Numbered from the stretch's first letter, positions 27,427 through 37,085 are shown. The stretch: 64,000 nucleotides of DNA from Paraburkholderia tagetis (GCF_022213065.1 NZ_JAKLJA010000012.1:62001-126000), one strand, 5' to 3'. The notes: generated by a model not told the origin, from the letters alone. Translations and numbers: made by a program.

Positions 27427-29886
27427 ATGACTCTCGACATCACTCAGTTCTATCAGACGTTCTTCGACGAGGCGGACGAGCTGCTCGCGCAGATGGAGCA
27501 GCTCCTGCTGAACCTGAACGTCGGCCAGCCCGACCCCGAGGACCTGGCGGCGATCTTCCGTGCGGCGCACTCGATCAAGGGCGGCGCGGCCACGTTCGGC
27601 TTCACGGCGCTCACCGAGACGACCCACATCCTGGAGTCGCTGCTCGACCGCGCGCGCAACAACGAACTCGTGCTGCGCAAGGACATGATCGACACGTTCC
27701 TTGAAACGAAGGACGTGCTCTCCGACCAGCTCGCGGCCTATCGCGCGAGCGCCGAGCCCGATGCGGCGGCCGCTGCCGCCGTGCGCGCGAAGCTCGAACG
27801 GCTCCACGCGGAAAGCCGCGGCCTCGCCGCGCCAGCGCCCGCGCCGGTAGTTGAGGCGGTCGTTGAGGCGGTTATGGCCGTGCCCGCTTCTGTGTCCGCA
27901 GCCGACTCCGGGGTCGACTCCGCAGCCGACTCCGAAGAGGATCTCGAAGCCGCGTTCGAAGCGAACCTGCCGGCGGCAATGGCTGCGCGCGCAAGCGTGG
28001 CGACGCCCGGCGCTGCGACGCCCGATGTAGCGATGCCCGGCGCTCCCGAGCACGTGGTGGACGAGGCGATGGCCGCCGCGCCGGCGGGTGCAGCGGCGGG
28101 CGGTGGGGCCGAAGGCCCGCACCTGCGCATCACGCTGCGCAGCGTGGATGCAAAAGATCAGGAACTGCTCGCCGAGGAATTCGCCAACCTGGGCCGCGTT
28201 GTCGGCCAGATGAAGACCGGCGACGACCTCACGCTGTGGCTCGAAACCGATGTGTCCGCCGACGACATCATCGCCGTGTGCTGCTTTGTGATCGACGAAA
28301 GCCAGATCGTGATCGGTCGCGGCTCGCCGCCGCAAGGCGAGGACAATGCGGCGTCTGCTGCGCAGGCGAGCGCCGTTGCCGCACCCGCAGCCGCGCTTGA
28401 ACATGAGCCTGCGCATGCGCAAGCATTCGAACCCGCGTTCGAACCCACGAAGCAGGCGGCCCCGGCGGCGCAAGCAATCCAGGCGGCCCCGGCCGTAGTG
28501 TCCACATCCGTGCCCACGTCCGCACCGGCACCCGCACCGCAAGCGCAAGCCGAAGCGAGCCCCCCCGTCACGGCCGCACCGGCCGCCCCGGCCGCCGACC
28601 ACGACCGCAAGCCGCGCGCGGCAGCAGCCGCATCGGCGGTATCGACCGAAGGCAGCTCGATTCGCGTGGGCGTGGAGAAGGTCGATCAGCTCATCAACCT
28701 CGTGGGCGAGCTCGTCATCACCCAGGCGATGCTGGCGGAAACCACCAGCGCCTTCGACCCGGCGTTGCACGACCGCCTCTTCAACGGCATGGCGCAACTC
28801 GAGCGCAACGCGCGCGACTTGCAGGAAGCGGTGATGTCGATCCGCATGATGCCGATGGACTACGTGTTCAGCCGCTTCCCGCGTCTCGTGCGCGATCTCG
28901 CCGCGAAGCTCGGCAAGGAAGTGGAGCTGGTCACGTTCGGCCAGGCGACCGAGCTCGACAAGAGCCTCATCGAGCGCATCATCGACCCGCTCACGCACCT
29001 CGTGCGCAACTCGCTCGACCACGGCATCGAAACCGTGGAGGCGCGCCGCGCAGCAGGCAAGGACGGCATGGGCCAGCTCGTGCTTTCCGCCGCGCACCAC
29101 GGCGGCAATATCGTGATCGAAGTGAGCGACGACGGCGCGGGCCTGCGCCGCGACAAGATCCTCGCGAAGGCGATCAAGCAGGGCATGCAGGTGAGCGAGA
29201 CCATGGCCGACGAAGAGGTCTGGAATCTCATCTTCATGCCGGGCTTCTCGACCGCCGAGCAGGTGACGGACGTCTCGGGCCGCGGTGTGGGCATGGACGT
29301 GGTCAAGCGCAACATCCAGTCGATGGGCGGCCACGTGGAGATCACCTCGCACGCGGGCAAGGGCACCACGACGCGCATCGTGCTGCCGCTCACGCTGGCG
29401 ATTCTCGACGGCATGTCGGTGAAGGTCGGCAACGAGATTTTCATTCTGCCGCTGAACTTCGTGATGGAGTCGCTGCAGCCGCGTCACGAAGACATCTACA
29501 CCGTCACCAACGGCGACCGCGTGGTGCGCGTGCGCGGCGAATATCTGCCGCTCGTGGCGCTGCACCAGGTGTTCAACGTGGAAGGCGCGCGCACGGATCC
29601 CACCCAGGGCATCGTCACCATCATGGAGACGGAAGGCCGGCGCTTCGCGATGCTCATCGACGAGCTCGTGGGCCAGCAGCAGGTCGTGGTGAAAAACCTC
29701 GAAACGAACTATCGCAAGGTGCACGGCATTTCGGCGGCGACCATTCTCGGCGACGGCAGCGTCGCGTTGATCGTCGACGTGGCCGCGCTCAACCGCGAGA
29801 CGCGCGCTTCGCACGGCGTAAGCATGGGCGCGCATGCCGGCGCGAGTTTCGCCAACAACGCAGGGTCGTTCGTCGAATTCGCTTGA
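27427..29886 (+). CDS. cheA: chemotaxis histidine kinase CheA
   Basis: Kinase of 819 aa; E. coli CheA has 654. It autophosphorylates on receptor signal and passes phosphate to CheY and CheB. Hpt domain with His48 in AAHSIKGGAATFGF. After a low-complexity linker a small domain at about 235-305 (PHLRITLRSVDAKDQELL) may replace P2. A second Ala/Pro linker follows. Dimerisation begins near 411 (VEKVDQLINLVGEL). ATPase N box HLVRNSLDHGIE near 523, G box SGRGVGMDVV near 614. A C-terminal CheW-like domain ends the protein. The extra length is in the two linkers. The ATG at 27427 gives the canonical N-terminus. Confidence 0.96.
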   Translation: MTLDITQFYQTFFDEADELLAQMEQLLLNLNVGQPDPEDLAAIFRAAHSIKGGAATFGFTALTETTHILESLLDRARNNELVLRKDMIDTFLETKDVLSDQLAAYRASAEPDAAAAAAVRAKLERLHAESRGLAAPAPAPVVEAVVEAVMAVPASVSAADSGVDSAADSEEDLEAAFEANLPAAMAARASVATPGAATPDVAMPGAPEHVVDEAMAAAPAGAAAGGGAEGPHLRITLRSVDAKDQELLAEEFANLGRVVGQMKTGDDLTLWLETDVSADDIIAVCCFVIDESQIVIGRGSPPQGEDNAASAAQASAVAAPAAALEHEPAHAQAFEPAFEPTKQAAPAAQAIQAAPAVVSTSVPTSAPAPAPQAQAEASPPVTAAPAAPAADHDRKPRAAAAASAVSTEGSSIRVGVEKVDQLINLVGELVITQAMLAETTSAFDPALHDRLFNGMAQLERNARDLQEAVMSIRMMPMDYVFSRFPRLVRDLAAKLGKEVELVTFGQATELDKSLIERIIDPLTHLVRNSLDHGIETVEARRAAGKDGMGQLVLSAAHHGGNIVIEVSDDGAGLRRDKILAKAIKQGMQVSETMADEEVWNLIFMPGFSTAEQVTDVSGRGVGMDVVKRNIQSMGGHVEITSHAGKGTTTRIVLPLTLAILDGMSVKVGNEIFILPLNFVMESLQPRHEDIYTVTNGDRVVRVRGEYLPLVALHQVFNVEGARTDPTQGIVTIMETEGRRFAMLIDELVGQQQVVVKNLETNYRKVHGISAATILGDGSVALIVDVAALNRETRASHGVSMGAHAGASFANNAGSFVEFA

Positions 29887-29929
29887 GCACGCAGTCAACC
29901 AACCATTTCCCAACCGTTCAGGGGCTAAC

Positions 29930-30469
29930 GTGGCAGAAGTCCAATCCATTCACGGCAGCGGCGCACAAGGCGCCGTAGCTGGCGCGCACCGCCGCGACGC
30001 GCAACAAGCCGATGCAGGCGGCCAGGAATTCCTCGTCTTCACGCTGGGCGCGGAAGAGTACGGCATCGACATTCTCAAGGTCCAGGAGATCCGCGGCTAC
30101 GAGAGCGTGACGCGCATCGCGAACGCGCCTGAGTTCATCAAGGGCGTGATCAATCTGCGCGGCATCATCGTGCCGATCGTGGACATGCGCATCAAGTTCC
30201 ATCTGGGCCGCGTCGAGTACGACCACCAGACCGTCGTGATCATCCTGAACGTCGCGCATCGCGTGGTGGGCATGGTGGTGGACGGCGTGTCCGATGTGCT
30301 CACGCTGCAAACGGATCAGATCATGCCCGCGCCCGAGTTCGGCGCGACGCTCACGACCGAGTACCTCACGGGGCTCGGCACCGTGGACGGCCGCATGCTG
30401 ATCCTGATGGACATCGAAAAGCTCATGACGAGCCGCGAGATGGCGCTGATCGAAGCGCTCGGCGCGTGA
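29930..30469 (+). CDS. cheW: chemotaxis coupling protein CheW
   Basis: Adaptor of 179 aa that links receptors to CheA. The fold starts at about residue 32 (QEFLVFTLGAEEYGIDILKV) and includes NAPEFIKGVINLRG and the conserved PIVDMR. About 30 extra N-terminal residues precede it. GTG at 29930 follows AGGGGC; an earlier ATG at 29834 would overlap cheA without a site. Confidence 0.96.
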   Translation: MAEVQSIHGSGAQGAVAGAHRRDAQQADAGGQEFLVFTLGAEEYGIDILKVQEIRGYESVTRIANAPEFIKGVINLRGIIVPIVDMRIKFHLGRVEYDHQTVVIILNVAHRVVGMVVDGVSDVLTLQTDQIMPAPEFGATLTTEYLTGLGTVDGRMLILMDIEKLMTSREMALIEALGA

Positions 30470-30660
30470 GCCCGGGCTTCATCGGCAAGAACGCAAAAAG
30501 CAGAGTTGCTACGGGGGTCGGGCCACGAGGCCTGCGATAGAGGAAGAGCGGAAAGCCGCCGGCGCACGCAGTCACGCGCACGGACAAGAGCGGCGCACCG
30601 CCATGCTTTTCGCGCTTTGCAGGCATCGGGCACCCGCCACACAGGACAGGAGCAAACGAG

Positions 30661-32526
30661 ATGTTGAACAGGTGGTCGATCCGCACGACGCTCACGGGCG
30701 TCGGAGTCATTCTGCTGGCGCTGACGGCGCTCGTCGGCGCACTCGGGCTTGTCGCGCTCGGCAATGCGAGCGAGTCGCTCGGCACGATCGCGCGCGGCGA
30801 CCTCGTCGCCATGCATTCGCTCAGCGATTCGTCGTCGTATCTGCTGCGCGCGCGCGTCTCGCTCGACCGTGCGAATTCGCTGACCGAGGCAGGGCAGAGC
30901 GACGAGGCAAAGAAGGTCATCGACCGCGCCGACTTTCTGCTCGGCAAGTCGAACGAGGCATGGAAGGCGTTCCAGTCCGCGCCCAAGCAGGGCATCGAAG
31001 CCGGGTCGCTCGATACGCTCAACGCAAAGCACGCGAGCCTGCTGCAAGACGGCGTGCAGCCCGAATTCGCGGCCCTGCGCGCAAGCGATATCGCCGCATA
31101 CCAGGCGATCGCGCGCACGAAGATCAGCCCGATGTTCGTCGAGTACGACAACTCCGCCGCGCCAATCGCGCAGCAGTTGCAGGACGGCGCGCAAGCGCGC
31201 GAGCAAAGCGCGCGTGCGCAAATCTCGCTCATGCGCACACTGATCGGCGTGGCGATTGCGGTGGCGCTCGTGCTCGTGGTGGCGATTCGCTTCGCGCTGC
31301 GCGGCCTCATCGTGCAGCCGCTCGAAGATGCCGTGCAGTCGTTCGAGCGCATCGCGCACGGCGACCTCACCGAGCGCATCGAGGTGTACAGCAAGAACGA
31401 GATGGGGCGTCTGTTCGCGGGCATCAAGCGCATGCAGGAAAGCCTCGTCACGCTGGTCTCGGCCATCCATACGGGGGCGGGCTCCATCGACGTGGGCGCG
31501 CGCGAGATCGCGATGGGCAACACCGACCTCTCGCAGCGCACCGAGCAGCAGGCCGCGTCGTTGCAGGAGACGGCGTCGAGCATGGAGCAGCTCACCGGCA
31601 CCGTGCGCCAGAACGCCGAGAACGCGCGCCAGGCGAGCCAGCTTGCCGTCAACGCATCGGATATCGCGACGCGCGGCGGCGTGGTGGTGGGCGAAGTCGT
31701 CGACACGATGCAGGACATTGCCACTAGCTCGGCGAAGGTCGTGGACATCATCAGCGTGATCGAGGGCATCGCGTTCCAGACCAACATTCTCGCGCTCAAC
31801 GCGGCCGTGGAAGCCGCGCGCGCGGGCGAGCAGGGGCGCGGCTTCGCGGTGGTCGCGGGCGAAGTGCGCAGCCTCGCGCAGCGCAGCGCGAGCGCGGCCA
31901 AGGAAATCAAGGATCTCATCAACGATTCGGCGCAGAAGGTGCAAAGCGGATCGGAATTGGTGGGCCGAGCCGGCACGACGATGGAGGACATTCTTCAGGC
32001 CGTGCGTCGCGTGACCGACATCATGGGCGAGATCAGCGCGGCTTCGGTGGAGCAGTCGGGCGGCATCGAGCAGGTGAACCGCGCCGTCACGCAGATGGAC
32101 ACCGTCACGCAGCAGAACGCGGCACTCGTGGAAGAGGCGGCGGCGGCGGCGGCGTCGCTCGAAGAGCAGACGCGCAATCTGCAGGCGGTGCTGGGAACCT
32201 GGCGCACGAATGGGACCCACCACGCGGGCAGCCACGGCGGCGAAGCACGCGCGGCGGGCGTGCCCAGCGCAGCGGCGGCGAGCGCGCATGCGGTGAAGTC
32301 CGAAGTCAGGGCGGCGCCGGCGACGGCGGCTACAGCAGCTACAGCGGCAAGGCGCACGCCGTCGACGGCTGGCAGCACGGCGGGTTCGAGCGCCAAGCCG
32401 GCTGCTGCTGCCGACGCGGTTGCAGCGCGGCCGCAGAAGAAGCCGGTTGCAGCGGCACGAGTCGAGCCGCAAGCGGTTAGCGCGGCGGCGTCCGTGAAGG
32501 ACGATGCCGATTGGGAAACGTTCTGA
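30661..32526 (+). CDS. methyl-accepting chemotaxis protein, Tar/Tsr type with CheR tether
   Basis: Receptor of 621 aa. TM1 at about 8-32, a helical periplasmic ligand domain to about 190, TM2 at about 193-213, then a HAMP domain (VQPLEDAVQSFERIAHGDL). The signalling hairpin tip is IAFQTNILALNAAVEAARAG near residue 370. After an Ala-rich flexible region the protein ends DWETF, the C-terminal pentapeptide type that docks CheR and CheB. The ligand is unknown. It lies within the che operon between cheW and cheR. The ATG at 30661 is followed by a normal cytoplasmic N-terminus (MLNRWSIRTTL). Confidence 0.95.
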   Translation: MLNRWSIRTTLTGVGVILLALTALVGALGLVALGNASESLGTIARGDLVAMHSLSDSSSYLLRARVSLDRANSLTEAGQSDEAKKVIDRADFLLGKSNEAWKAFQSAPKQGIEAGSLDTLNAKHASLLQDGVQPEFAALRASDIAAYQAIARTKISPMFVEYDNSAAPIAQQLQDGAQAREQSARAQISLMRTLIGVAIAVALVLVVAIRFALRGLIVQPLEDAVQSFERIAHGDLTERIEVYSKNEMGRLFAGIKRMQESLVTLVSAIHTGAGSIDVGAREIAMGNTDLSQRTEQQAASLQETASSMEQLTGTVRQNAENARQASQLAVNASDIATRGGVVVGEVVDTMQDIATSSAKVVDIISVIEGIAFQTNILALNAAVEAARAGEQGRGFAVVAGEVRSLAQRSASAAKEIKDLINDSAQKVQSGSELVGRAGTTMEDILQAVRRVTDIMGEISAASVEQSGGIEQVNRAVTQMDTVTQQNAALVEEAAAAAASLEEQTRNLQAVLGTWRTNGTHHAGSHGGEARAAGVPSAAAASAHAVKSEVRAAPATAATAATAARRTPSTAGSTAGSSAKPAAAADAVAARPQKKPVAAARVEPQAVSAAASVKDDADWETF

Positions 32527-32624
32527 GTCGCTCTGGATAGCGGGATCAAGCCCGACCAGGCTGACGCACGCTGAAACGAACAAGGCAACGAGCACAAGTA
32601 ACGAGCACAGTAACGAGCACGGCA

Positions 32625-32810
32625 ATGCACATGAGCGCACAGAAACGGCAAGATTTGCACCGCAACGCGGCCCACGAGGCGGCGCAGGCGCTGCACGCCG
32701 GGCGCGCGCCGCACGCATTGCAGAGGGGCGGGCATGCCGCTGCGGTAGTGAATGGCACGGCGGCGCAAATGCCGACAGGGCGCACGCTGCTCGCAGGAGC
32801 GGTGTCATGA
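32625..32810 (+). CDS. possible small ORF coupled to cheR
   Basis: An open frame of 61 codons in the gap between the receptor gene and cheR. Its TGA overlaps the cheR ATG in the sequence ATGA. The peptide is Ala/His/Gly-rich with no recognisable fold. It may be real through coupling or may be a chance frame in GC-rich DNA. Confidence 0.25.
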   Translation: MHMSAQKRQDLHRNAAHEAAQALHAGRAPHALQRGGHAAAVVNGTAAQMPTGRTLLAGAVS

Positions 32811-33817
32811 AGGCACTGCGTTTTTCCCGCACCGCTCGCACGGAACGCGTGGAGCGCGTGGAGCGTGGTGAGGCCCCCCGCACGTCGATGTCCGGGGCGG
32901 CAGGCGAACAGGGTGCACCGGGCACACCAGGCGAAGGCGCCGCACGCGACTTCGAGTTCACATCGGCGGACTTCGAGCGCATTCGCGCGCTGATCCATCG
33001 CCGCGCGGGCATCTCGCTCTCGGACCACAAGCGCGACATGGCATACAGCCGTCTCGCGCGGCGTTTGCGCGCGCTCGGCCACGAGAGTTTCCGCGCGTAT
33101 CTCGACGAACTCGAGCAGCGCAACGACGCGAGCGAGTGGGAGGCGTTCACCAACGCGCTCACCACCAACCTCACGGCGTTCTTTCGCGAGGCGCATCACT
33201 TCCCGATCCTCGCCGATTTCGTCAAGCGCCGCTCGCAGGTCTCGGTGTGGTGTTCGGCGGCCTCGACGGGCGAGGAGCCGTATTCGATTGCGATGACGTT
33301 GATCGAAGCGCTCGGCGAGCGCGGCGCGCGCGAGGCACGCGTGCTCGCGACCGATCTCGACACCCAGGTGCTCGCGAAAGCCGACGCGGGCGTGTACGCC
33401 TTCGACCAGGTGAAGCATCTCTCGCAAGAGCGCCTGAAGCGCTTTTTCCTCAAGGGCACGGGTGGGCACGCGGGCCTCGTGAAAGTGCGCCCGGAGCTGC
33501 GCCAGATGGTCCGCTTCGAGCAACTGAATCTCACCAACGCGGACTATGGTTTGCGCACGACGTTCGACGCCATCTTCTGCCGCAACGTGATGATCTACTT
33601 CGACAAGCCGACCCAGGCCCAGGTGCTCGCGCGCTTCGAGCCGCTGATGAAGCCGGATGGCTTGCTGTTCGCGGGGCATTCGGAAAATTTCACCTATGTG
33701 ACCCAGGCCTTCCGCCTGCGCGGCCAGACCGTGTATGAACGTGTGCCGGGCGCGCTCGCCGGTGTTGCCGCCGCACGCCACGGCGCGCAAGCCGAACCGG
33801 TGGGGGCGAGCGCATGA
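32807..33817 (+). CDS. cheR: chemotaxis protein methyltransferase CheR
   Basis: S-adenosylmethionine-dependent glutamate methyltransferase of receptors, 336 aa. About 48 variable residues precede the N-terminal helical domain (DFERIRALIHRRAGISLSD) with the typical LTTNLTAFFRE segment. The SAM fold follows: WCSAASTGEEPYSIAM, ATDLDTQVLAKA and FDAIFCRNVMIYFD. It should adapt the receptor encoded just upstream, which has a DWETF docking tail. The ATG at 32807 follows AGGAGCGG. The stop codon overlaps the cheD start (ATGA). Confidence 0.97.
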   Translation: MKALRFSRTARTERVERVERGEAPRTSMSGAAGEQGAPGTPGEGAARDFEFTSADFERIRALIHRRAGISLSDHKRDMAYSRLARRLRALGHESFRAYLDELEQRNDASEWEAFTNALTTNLTAFFREAHHFPILADFVKRRSQVSVWCSAASTGEEPYSIAMTLIEALGERGAREARVLATDLDTQVLAKADAGVYAFDQVKHLSQERLKRFFLKGTGGHAGLVKVRPELRQMVRFEQLNLTNADYGLRTTFDAIFCRNVMIYFDKPTQAQVLARFEPLMKPDGLLFAGHSENFTYVTQAFRLRGQTVYERVPGALAGVAAARHGAQAEPVGASA

Positions 33818-34665
33818 GTGCCAGCCTGCCGATCGCGACCAATCGCTATTTCGACTCGCACTTCCAGCGCCCCGGCGTGAAGCTGCTGCCCAACGAGTTT
33901 TTCACCACGAGCGACGACATGGTGCTAGTCACCGTGCTCGGCTCGTGCGTGGCCGCCTGCATTCAGGACCGCACGGCGGGCATCGGCGGCATGAATCACT
34001 TCATGCTGCCCGACGACGGCGCCGACGCCAGCAACACACTGCCCGCCGCCTCCGACGCAATGCGCTACGGCGCCTACGCGATGGAAGTGCTCATCAACGA
34101 GCTGATCAAGGCGGGCGGCCGGCGCGAGCGTTTCGAGGCCAAGGTGTTCGGCGGCGCGGCCGTGCTCGCGGGCATGACGACGATGAATATCGGCGACCGC
34201 AATGCCGCGTTCGTGCGCCGTTATCTCGCGACCGAGAGCATCCGCATCGTCGCCGAGGACTTGCAGGGCTCGCACCCGCGCAAGGTGGCGTTCCTGCCGC
34301 GCACGGGCCAGGTCATGGTCAAGAAGCTGCGCCTCTCGCAGGAGGCCAGCGTGGCCGAGCGCGAGCAGCAACTCGCGCGCCGGCTGCCCGAAACGCCCGA
34401 AGCGCGCGCCGAGCGTCTCGCGCGGGCCCGCGCGCGCGTGGAGCTGTTCGGTCTCGGCAGCGCGGCGCGCAGCGGCGCTGCGAACCCGGGCGACGCCAAT
34501 TCGGTTAGCGCGGTTAGTGCAGGCAGTGCCGCCGCGAACCTCAGCACATTTCAATCATCCCCGCCGCAGCCGGCGCGTCCGCGCATCGAATTGTTCGGTG
34601 CGCGTTCGTCGCAGGCTTCGCGGCTATCCGGTCAAAACAACGCCAGGACAGTAGAGGAGGCGTGA
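33814..34665 (+). CDS. cheD: chemoreceptor glutamine deamidase CheD
   Basis: Protein of 283 aa. CheD deamidates receptor glutamines. The catalytic Cys is in VLGSCVAAC and the catalytic His in GIGGMNHFMLPD. A conserved KVFGGAAV and NIGDRNAAFV follow. The core ends near residue 190; about 90 extra residues of low-complexity tail follow, longer than most CheD. The start overlaps the cheR stop by 4 bases, so translation is coupled. Confidence 0.96.
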   Translation: MSASLPIATNRYFDSHFQRPGVKLLPNEFFTTSDDMVLVTVLGSCVAACIQDRTAGIGGMNHFMLPDDGADASNTLPAASDAMRYGAYAMEVLINELIKAGGRRERFEAKVFGGAAVLAGMTTMNIGDRNAAFVRRYLATESIRIVAEDLQGSHPRKVAFLPRTGQVMVKKLRLSQEASVAEREQQLARRLPETPEARAERLARARARVELFGLGSAARSGAANPGDANSVSAVSAGSAAANLSTFQSSPPQPARPRIELFGARSSQASRLSGQNNARTVEEA

Positions 34666-35831
34666 ACGCCGTGCAGAAAATCAAGGTTCTATGTGTCGAC
34701 GATTCGGCGCTGATCCGCAGCCTGATGACGGAGATCATCAACAGCCAGCCGGACATGACTGTCGTCGCCACCGCGCCCGACCCGCTCGTGGCGCGCGAGC
34801 TCATCAAGCAGCACAACCCCGACGTGCTCACGCTCGACGTCGAAATGCCGCGCATGGATGGTCTCGACTTTCTCGAGAAGCTCATGCGCCTGCGGCCGAT
34901 GCCGGTCGTGATGGTGTCCTCGCTCACCGAGCGCGGCAACGAAATCACGCTGCGCGCGCTGGAGCTGGGCGCGGTCGACTTCGTGACCAAGCCGAAAGTG
35001 GGCATTCGCGACGGCATGCTCGAATACGCCGAAAAACTCGCCGACAAGGTGCGCGCCGCCGCGCGCGCGCGCGTGCGTCCCGCCGCGCGGGCGCATGCGC
35101 CCGTGGTTGCCACGGCAGCCACGGCAACCGGCGCTACGGCTGCGACGACGGCGGCCTCCGGCGTCGCCGCTCACGCAGCGCACAGCGCGCACGCCCCGGC
35201 TCACGCCGCGCCGATGCTCAACAACCCGCTCGTCTCGACCGAGAAGCTCGTGATCGTCGGGGCGTCGACGGGCGGCACCGAGGCCATCCGCGAAGTGCTC
35301 CAGCCGCTGCCGCCCGACGCGCCCGCCGTGCTCATCGCGCAGCACATGCCGCCCGGCTTCACGAAGTCGTTCGCGCAGCGCCTGAACGGCCTGTGCCGCA
35401 TCACCGTGAAGGAAGCGGAGCATGGCGAGCGCGTGCTGCCCGGCCATGCGTATATCGCACCGGGCCACGCGCATTTGCTGCTCGCGCGAAGCGGCGCGAA
35501 CTATATCGCCCATCTGTCCGACGAGCCGCCCGTGAACCGGCACCGGCCTTCGGTGGACGTGCTGTTCCGCTCGGCGGCGCTGCACGCGGGCAAGAACGCG
35601 ATCGGCGTGATTCTCACGGGCATGGGCCGCGACGGTGCGGCCGGTCTGCTGGAGATGCGCCAGGCCGGCGCGTTCACACTCGCGCAGGACGAGGCGAGCT
35701 GCATCGTGTTCGGCATGCCGCGCGAGGCAATCGCAATGGGCGCCGCCGACGAGATCGCTCCCCTCGCAGAGATGAGCCGCCGCGTGATGACGCGCCTTGC
35801 CAGCATGGGCGAGCGCGTGCAGCGCGTGTAG
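34662..35831 (+). CDS. cheB: chemotaxis methylesterase/response regulator CheB
   Basis: Protein of 389 aa. The N-terminal receiver has phosphoacceptor Asp59 in LTLDVEMPRMDG. An Ala/His-rich linker of about 60 residues (around 125-185) separates it from the C-terminal methylesterase. That domain carries catalytic Ser in VGASTGGTEAIR, His in IAQHMPPGFT and Asp in GMGRDGAAGL. It removes methyl groups added by CheR. GTG at 34662 overlaps the cheD stop (GTGA) and lies directly behind GAGGAGG. Confidence 0.97.
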   Translation: MNAVQKIKVLCVDDSALIRSLMTEIINSQPDMTVVATAPDPLVARELIKQHNPDVLTLDVEMPRMDGLDFLEKLMRLRPMPVVMVSSLTERGNEITLRALELGAVDFVTKPKVGIRDGMLEYAEKLADKVRAAARARVRPAARAHAPVVATAATATGATAATTAASGVAAHAAHSAHAPAHAAPMLNNPLVSTEKLVIVGASTGGTEAIREVLQPLPPDAPAVLIAQHMPPGFTKSFAQRLNGLCRITVKEAEHGERVLPGHAYIAPGHAHLLLARSGANYIAHLSDEPPVNRHRPSVDVLFRSAALHAGKNAIGVILTGMGRDGAAGLLEMRQAGAFTLAQDEASCIVFGMPREAIAMGAADEIAPLAEMSRRVMTRLASMGERVQRV

Positions 35832-35953
35832 CGTATTGAGCGAGCGTGTGGCCATGCAAGGCACACACGCTCGATGACGATGAATCGATCCGGAAGGGCG
35901 TTGGGCTCGTCTGGATCACTGCCCGGGTTGTGACCTGGAGGAATGGAACCGAG

Positions 35954-36349
35954 ATGGATAAGGGAATGAAGATTCTGGTGGTGGACGATTTTCCGACGAT
36001 GCGCCGGATCGTCCGCAACCTGCTCAAGGAACTGGGCTATGCGAACGTCGACGAAGCCGAAGACGGCGCAGCGGGCCTCGCGCGCCTGCGCGGCGGCAGC
36101 TACGACTTCGTGATCTCCGACTGGAACATGCCGAACCTCGACGGCCTCGCGATGCTCAAGGCCATTCGCGCCGACGCAACGCTTTCGAATCTGCCAGTGC
36201 TGATGGTGACGGCGGAGTCGAAGAAGGAAAACATCATTGCCGCAGCGCAGGCGGGCGCGAGCGGCTATGTCGTGAAGCCGTTCACAGCGGCGACGCTCGA
36301 CGAGAAACTCAACAAGATTCTCGAAAAGATGGCGAAGGCAGGGAGCTGA
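35954..36349 (+). CDS. cheY: chemotaxis response regulator CheY
   Basis: Receiver of 131 aa, very close to E. coli CheY. Acidic pair Asp11-Asp12, phosphoacceptor Asp56 in VISDWNMPNLDG, switch Thr in VTAESKKENI and Lys in YVVKPFTAATL. When phosphorylated it binds FliM and switches motor rotation. cheZ follows one base after the stop, so the two are co-translated. The ATG at 35954 gives MDKGMKILVVDD. Confidence 0.97.
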   Translation: MDKGMKILVVDDFPTMRRIVRNLLKELGYANVDEAEDGAAGLARLRGGSYDFVISDWNMPNLDGLAMLKAIRADATLSNLPVLMVTAESKKENIIAAAQAGASGYVVKPFTAATLDEKLNKILEKMAKAGS

Positions 36350-36350
36350 C

Positions 36351-37085
36351 GTGAACGAGTCCACCGACGTGCAGGCCGCCGCCGCGCTCGCTGGCGTGCT
36401 CGACAACGCCAGCGCCGAAACGGGTGAGTTCGCATCGGACCGCATTCTCGCGCGCATCGGCCAGCTCACGCGCACGCTGCGCGACTCCATGCGCGAGCTC
36501 GGTCTCGACAAGCACGTGGAGCGCGCGGCCGAGGCGGTGCCCGACGCGCGCGACCGGCTGCGCTACGTCGCCAACATGACGGAGCAGGCCGCCGAGCGCG
36601 TGCTCTCCGCGATCGAGGTCGCCAAGCCGATCCAGGTCCAGCTCGAAAGCGACGCGAAGGTGCTTTCGACGCGTTGGGCCACGTGGTACGACGCGCCAAT
36701 CGGCCGCGAGGAAGTGCGCCTGCTGATGGACGACACGCGCCAGTTTCTGGAGGGCGTGCCGCAGTCCACGGCGGCCACCAATCAGCAACTGCTTGAAATC
36801 ATGCTCGCGCAGGACTTCCAGGACCTGACCGGCCAGGTGATCAAGAAGATCATGGACGTGGTCTATCTAATCGAGCAGCAACTGCTGACGGTGCTGGTCG
36901 AGAACATCGCACCGGAGCGGCGCGAGCAGTTCGCGGCGACCGCCGCGCTGCTCGCGGAGGCGGCTGGCGGCACCGGTAGCCCCGAAGCGCTCCTGAACGG
37001 CCCGCAGATCAATCCCGAAGGCAAGGCCGATGTGATGCAGGATCAGGCTCAGGTGGACGACCTGCTTGCGAGCCTTGGGTTTTAA
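36351..37085 (+). CDS. cheZ: protein phosphatase CheZ
   Basis: CheY-P phosphatase of 244 aa. A long helical hairpin includes IGQLTRTLRDSMRELG and the catalytic region EIMLAQDFQDLTGQVIKK, where the conserved Gln lies. The C-terminal CheY-docking helix is DQAQVDDLLASLGF. GTG at 36351 lies one base after the cheY stop. It is the last gene of the che cluster, followed by a possible hairpin. Confidence 0.96.
   Translation: MNESTDVQAAAALAGVLDNASAETGEFASDRILARIGQLTRTLRDSMRELGLDKHVERAAEAVPDARDRLRYVANMTEQAAERVLSAIEVAKPIQVQLESDAKVLSTRWATWYDAPIGREEVRLLMDDTRQFLEGVPQSTAATNQQLLEIMLAQDFQDLTGQVIKKIMDVVYLIEQQLLTVLVENIAPERREQFAATAALLAEAAGGTGSPEALLNGPQINPEGKADVMQDQAQVDDLLASLGF

Noticed and set aside
27400..29949. 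849-codon leftward ORF opposite cheA
   Set aside because: Composition is His/Arg/Val-rich shadow sequence; cheA on the plus strand has complete domains.
30316..33174. 952-codon leftward ORF opposite the mcp and cheR genes
   Set aside because: No domain features; both plus-strand genes are clear.
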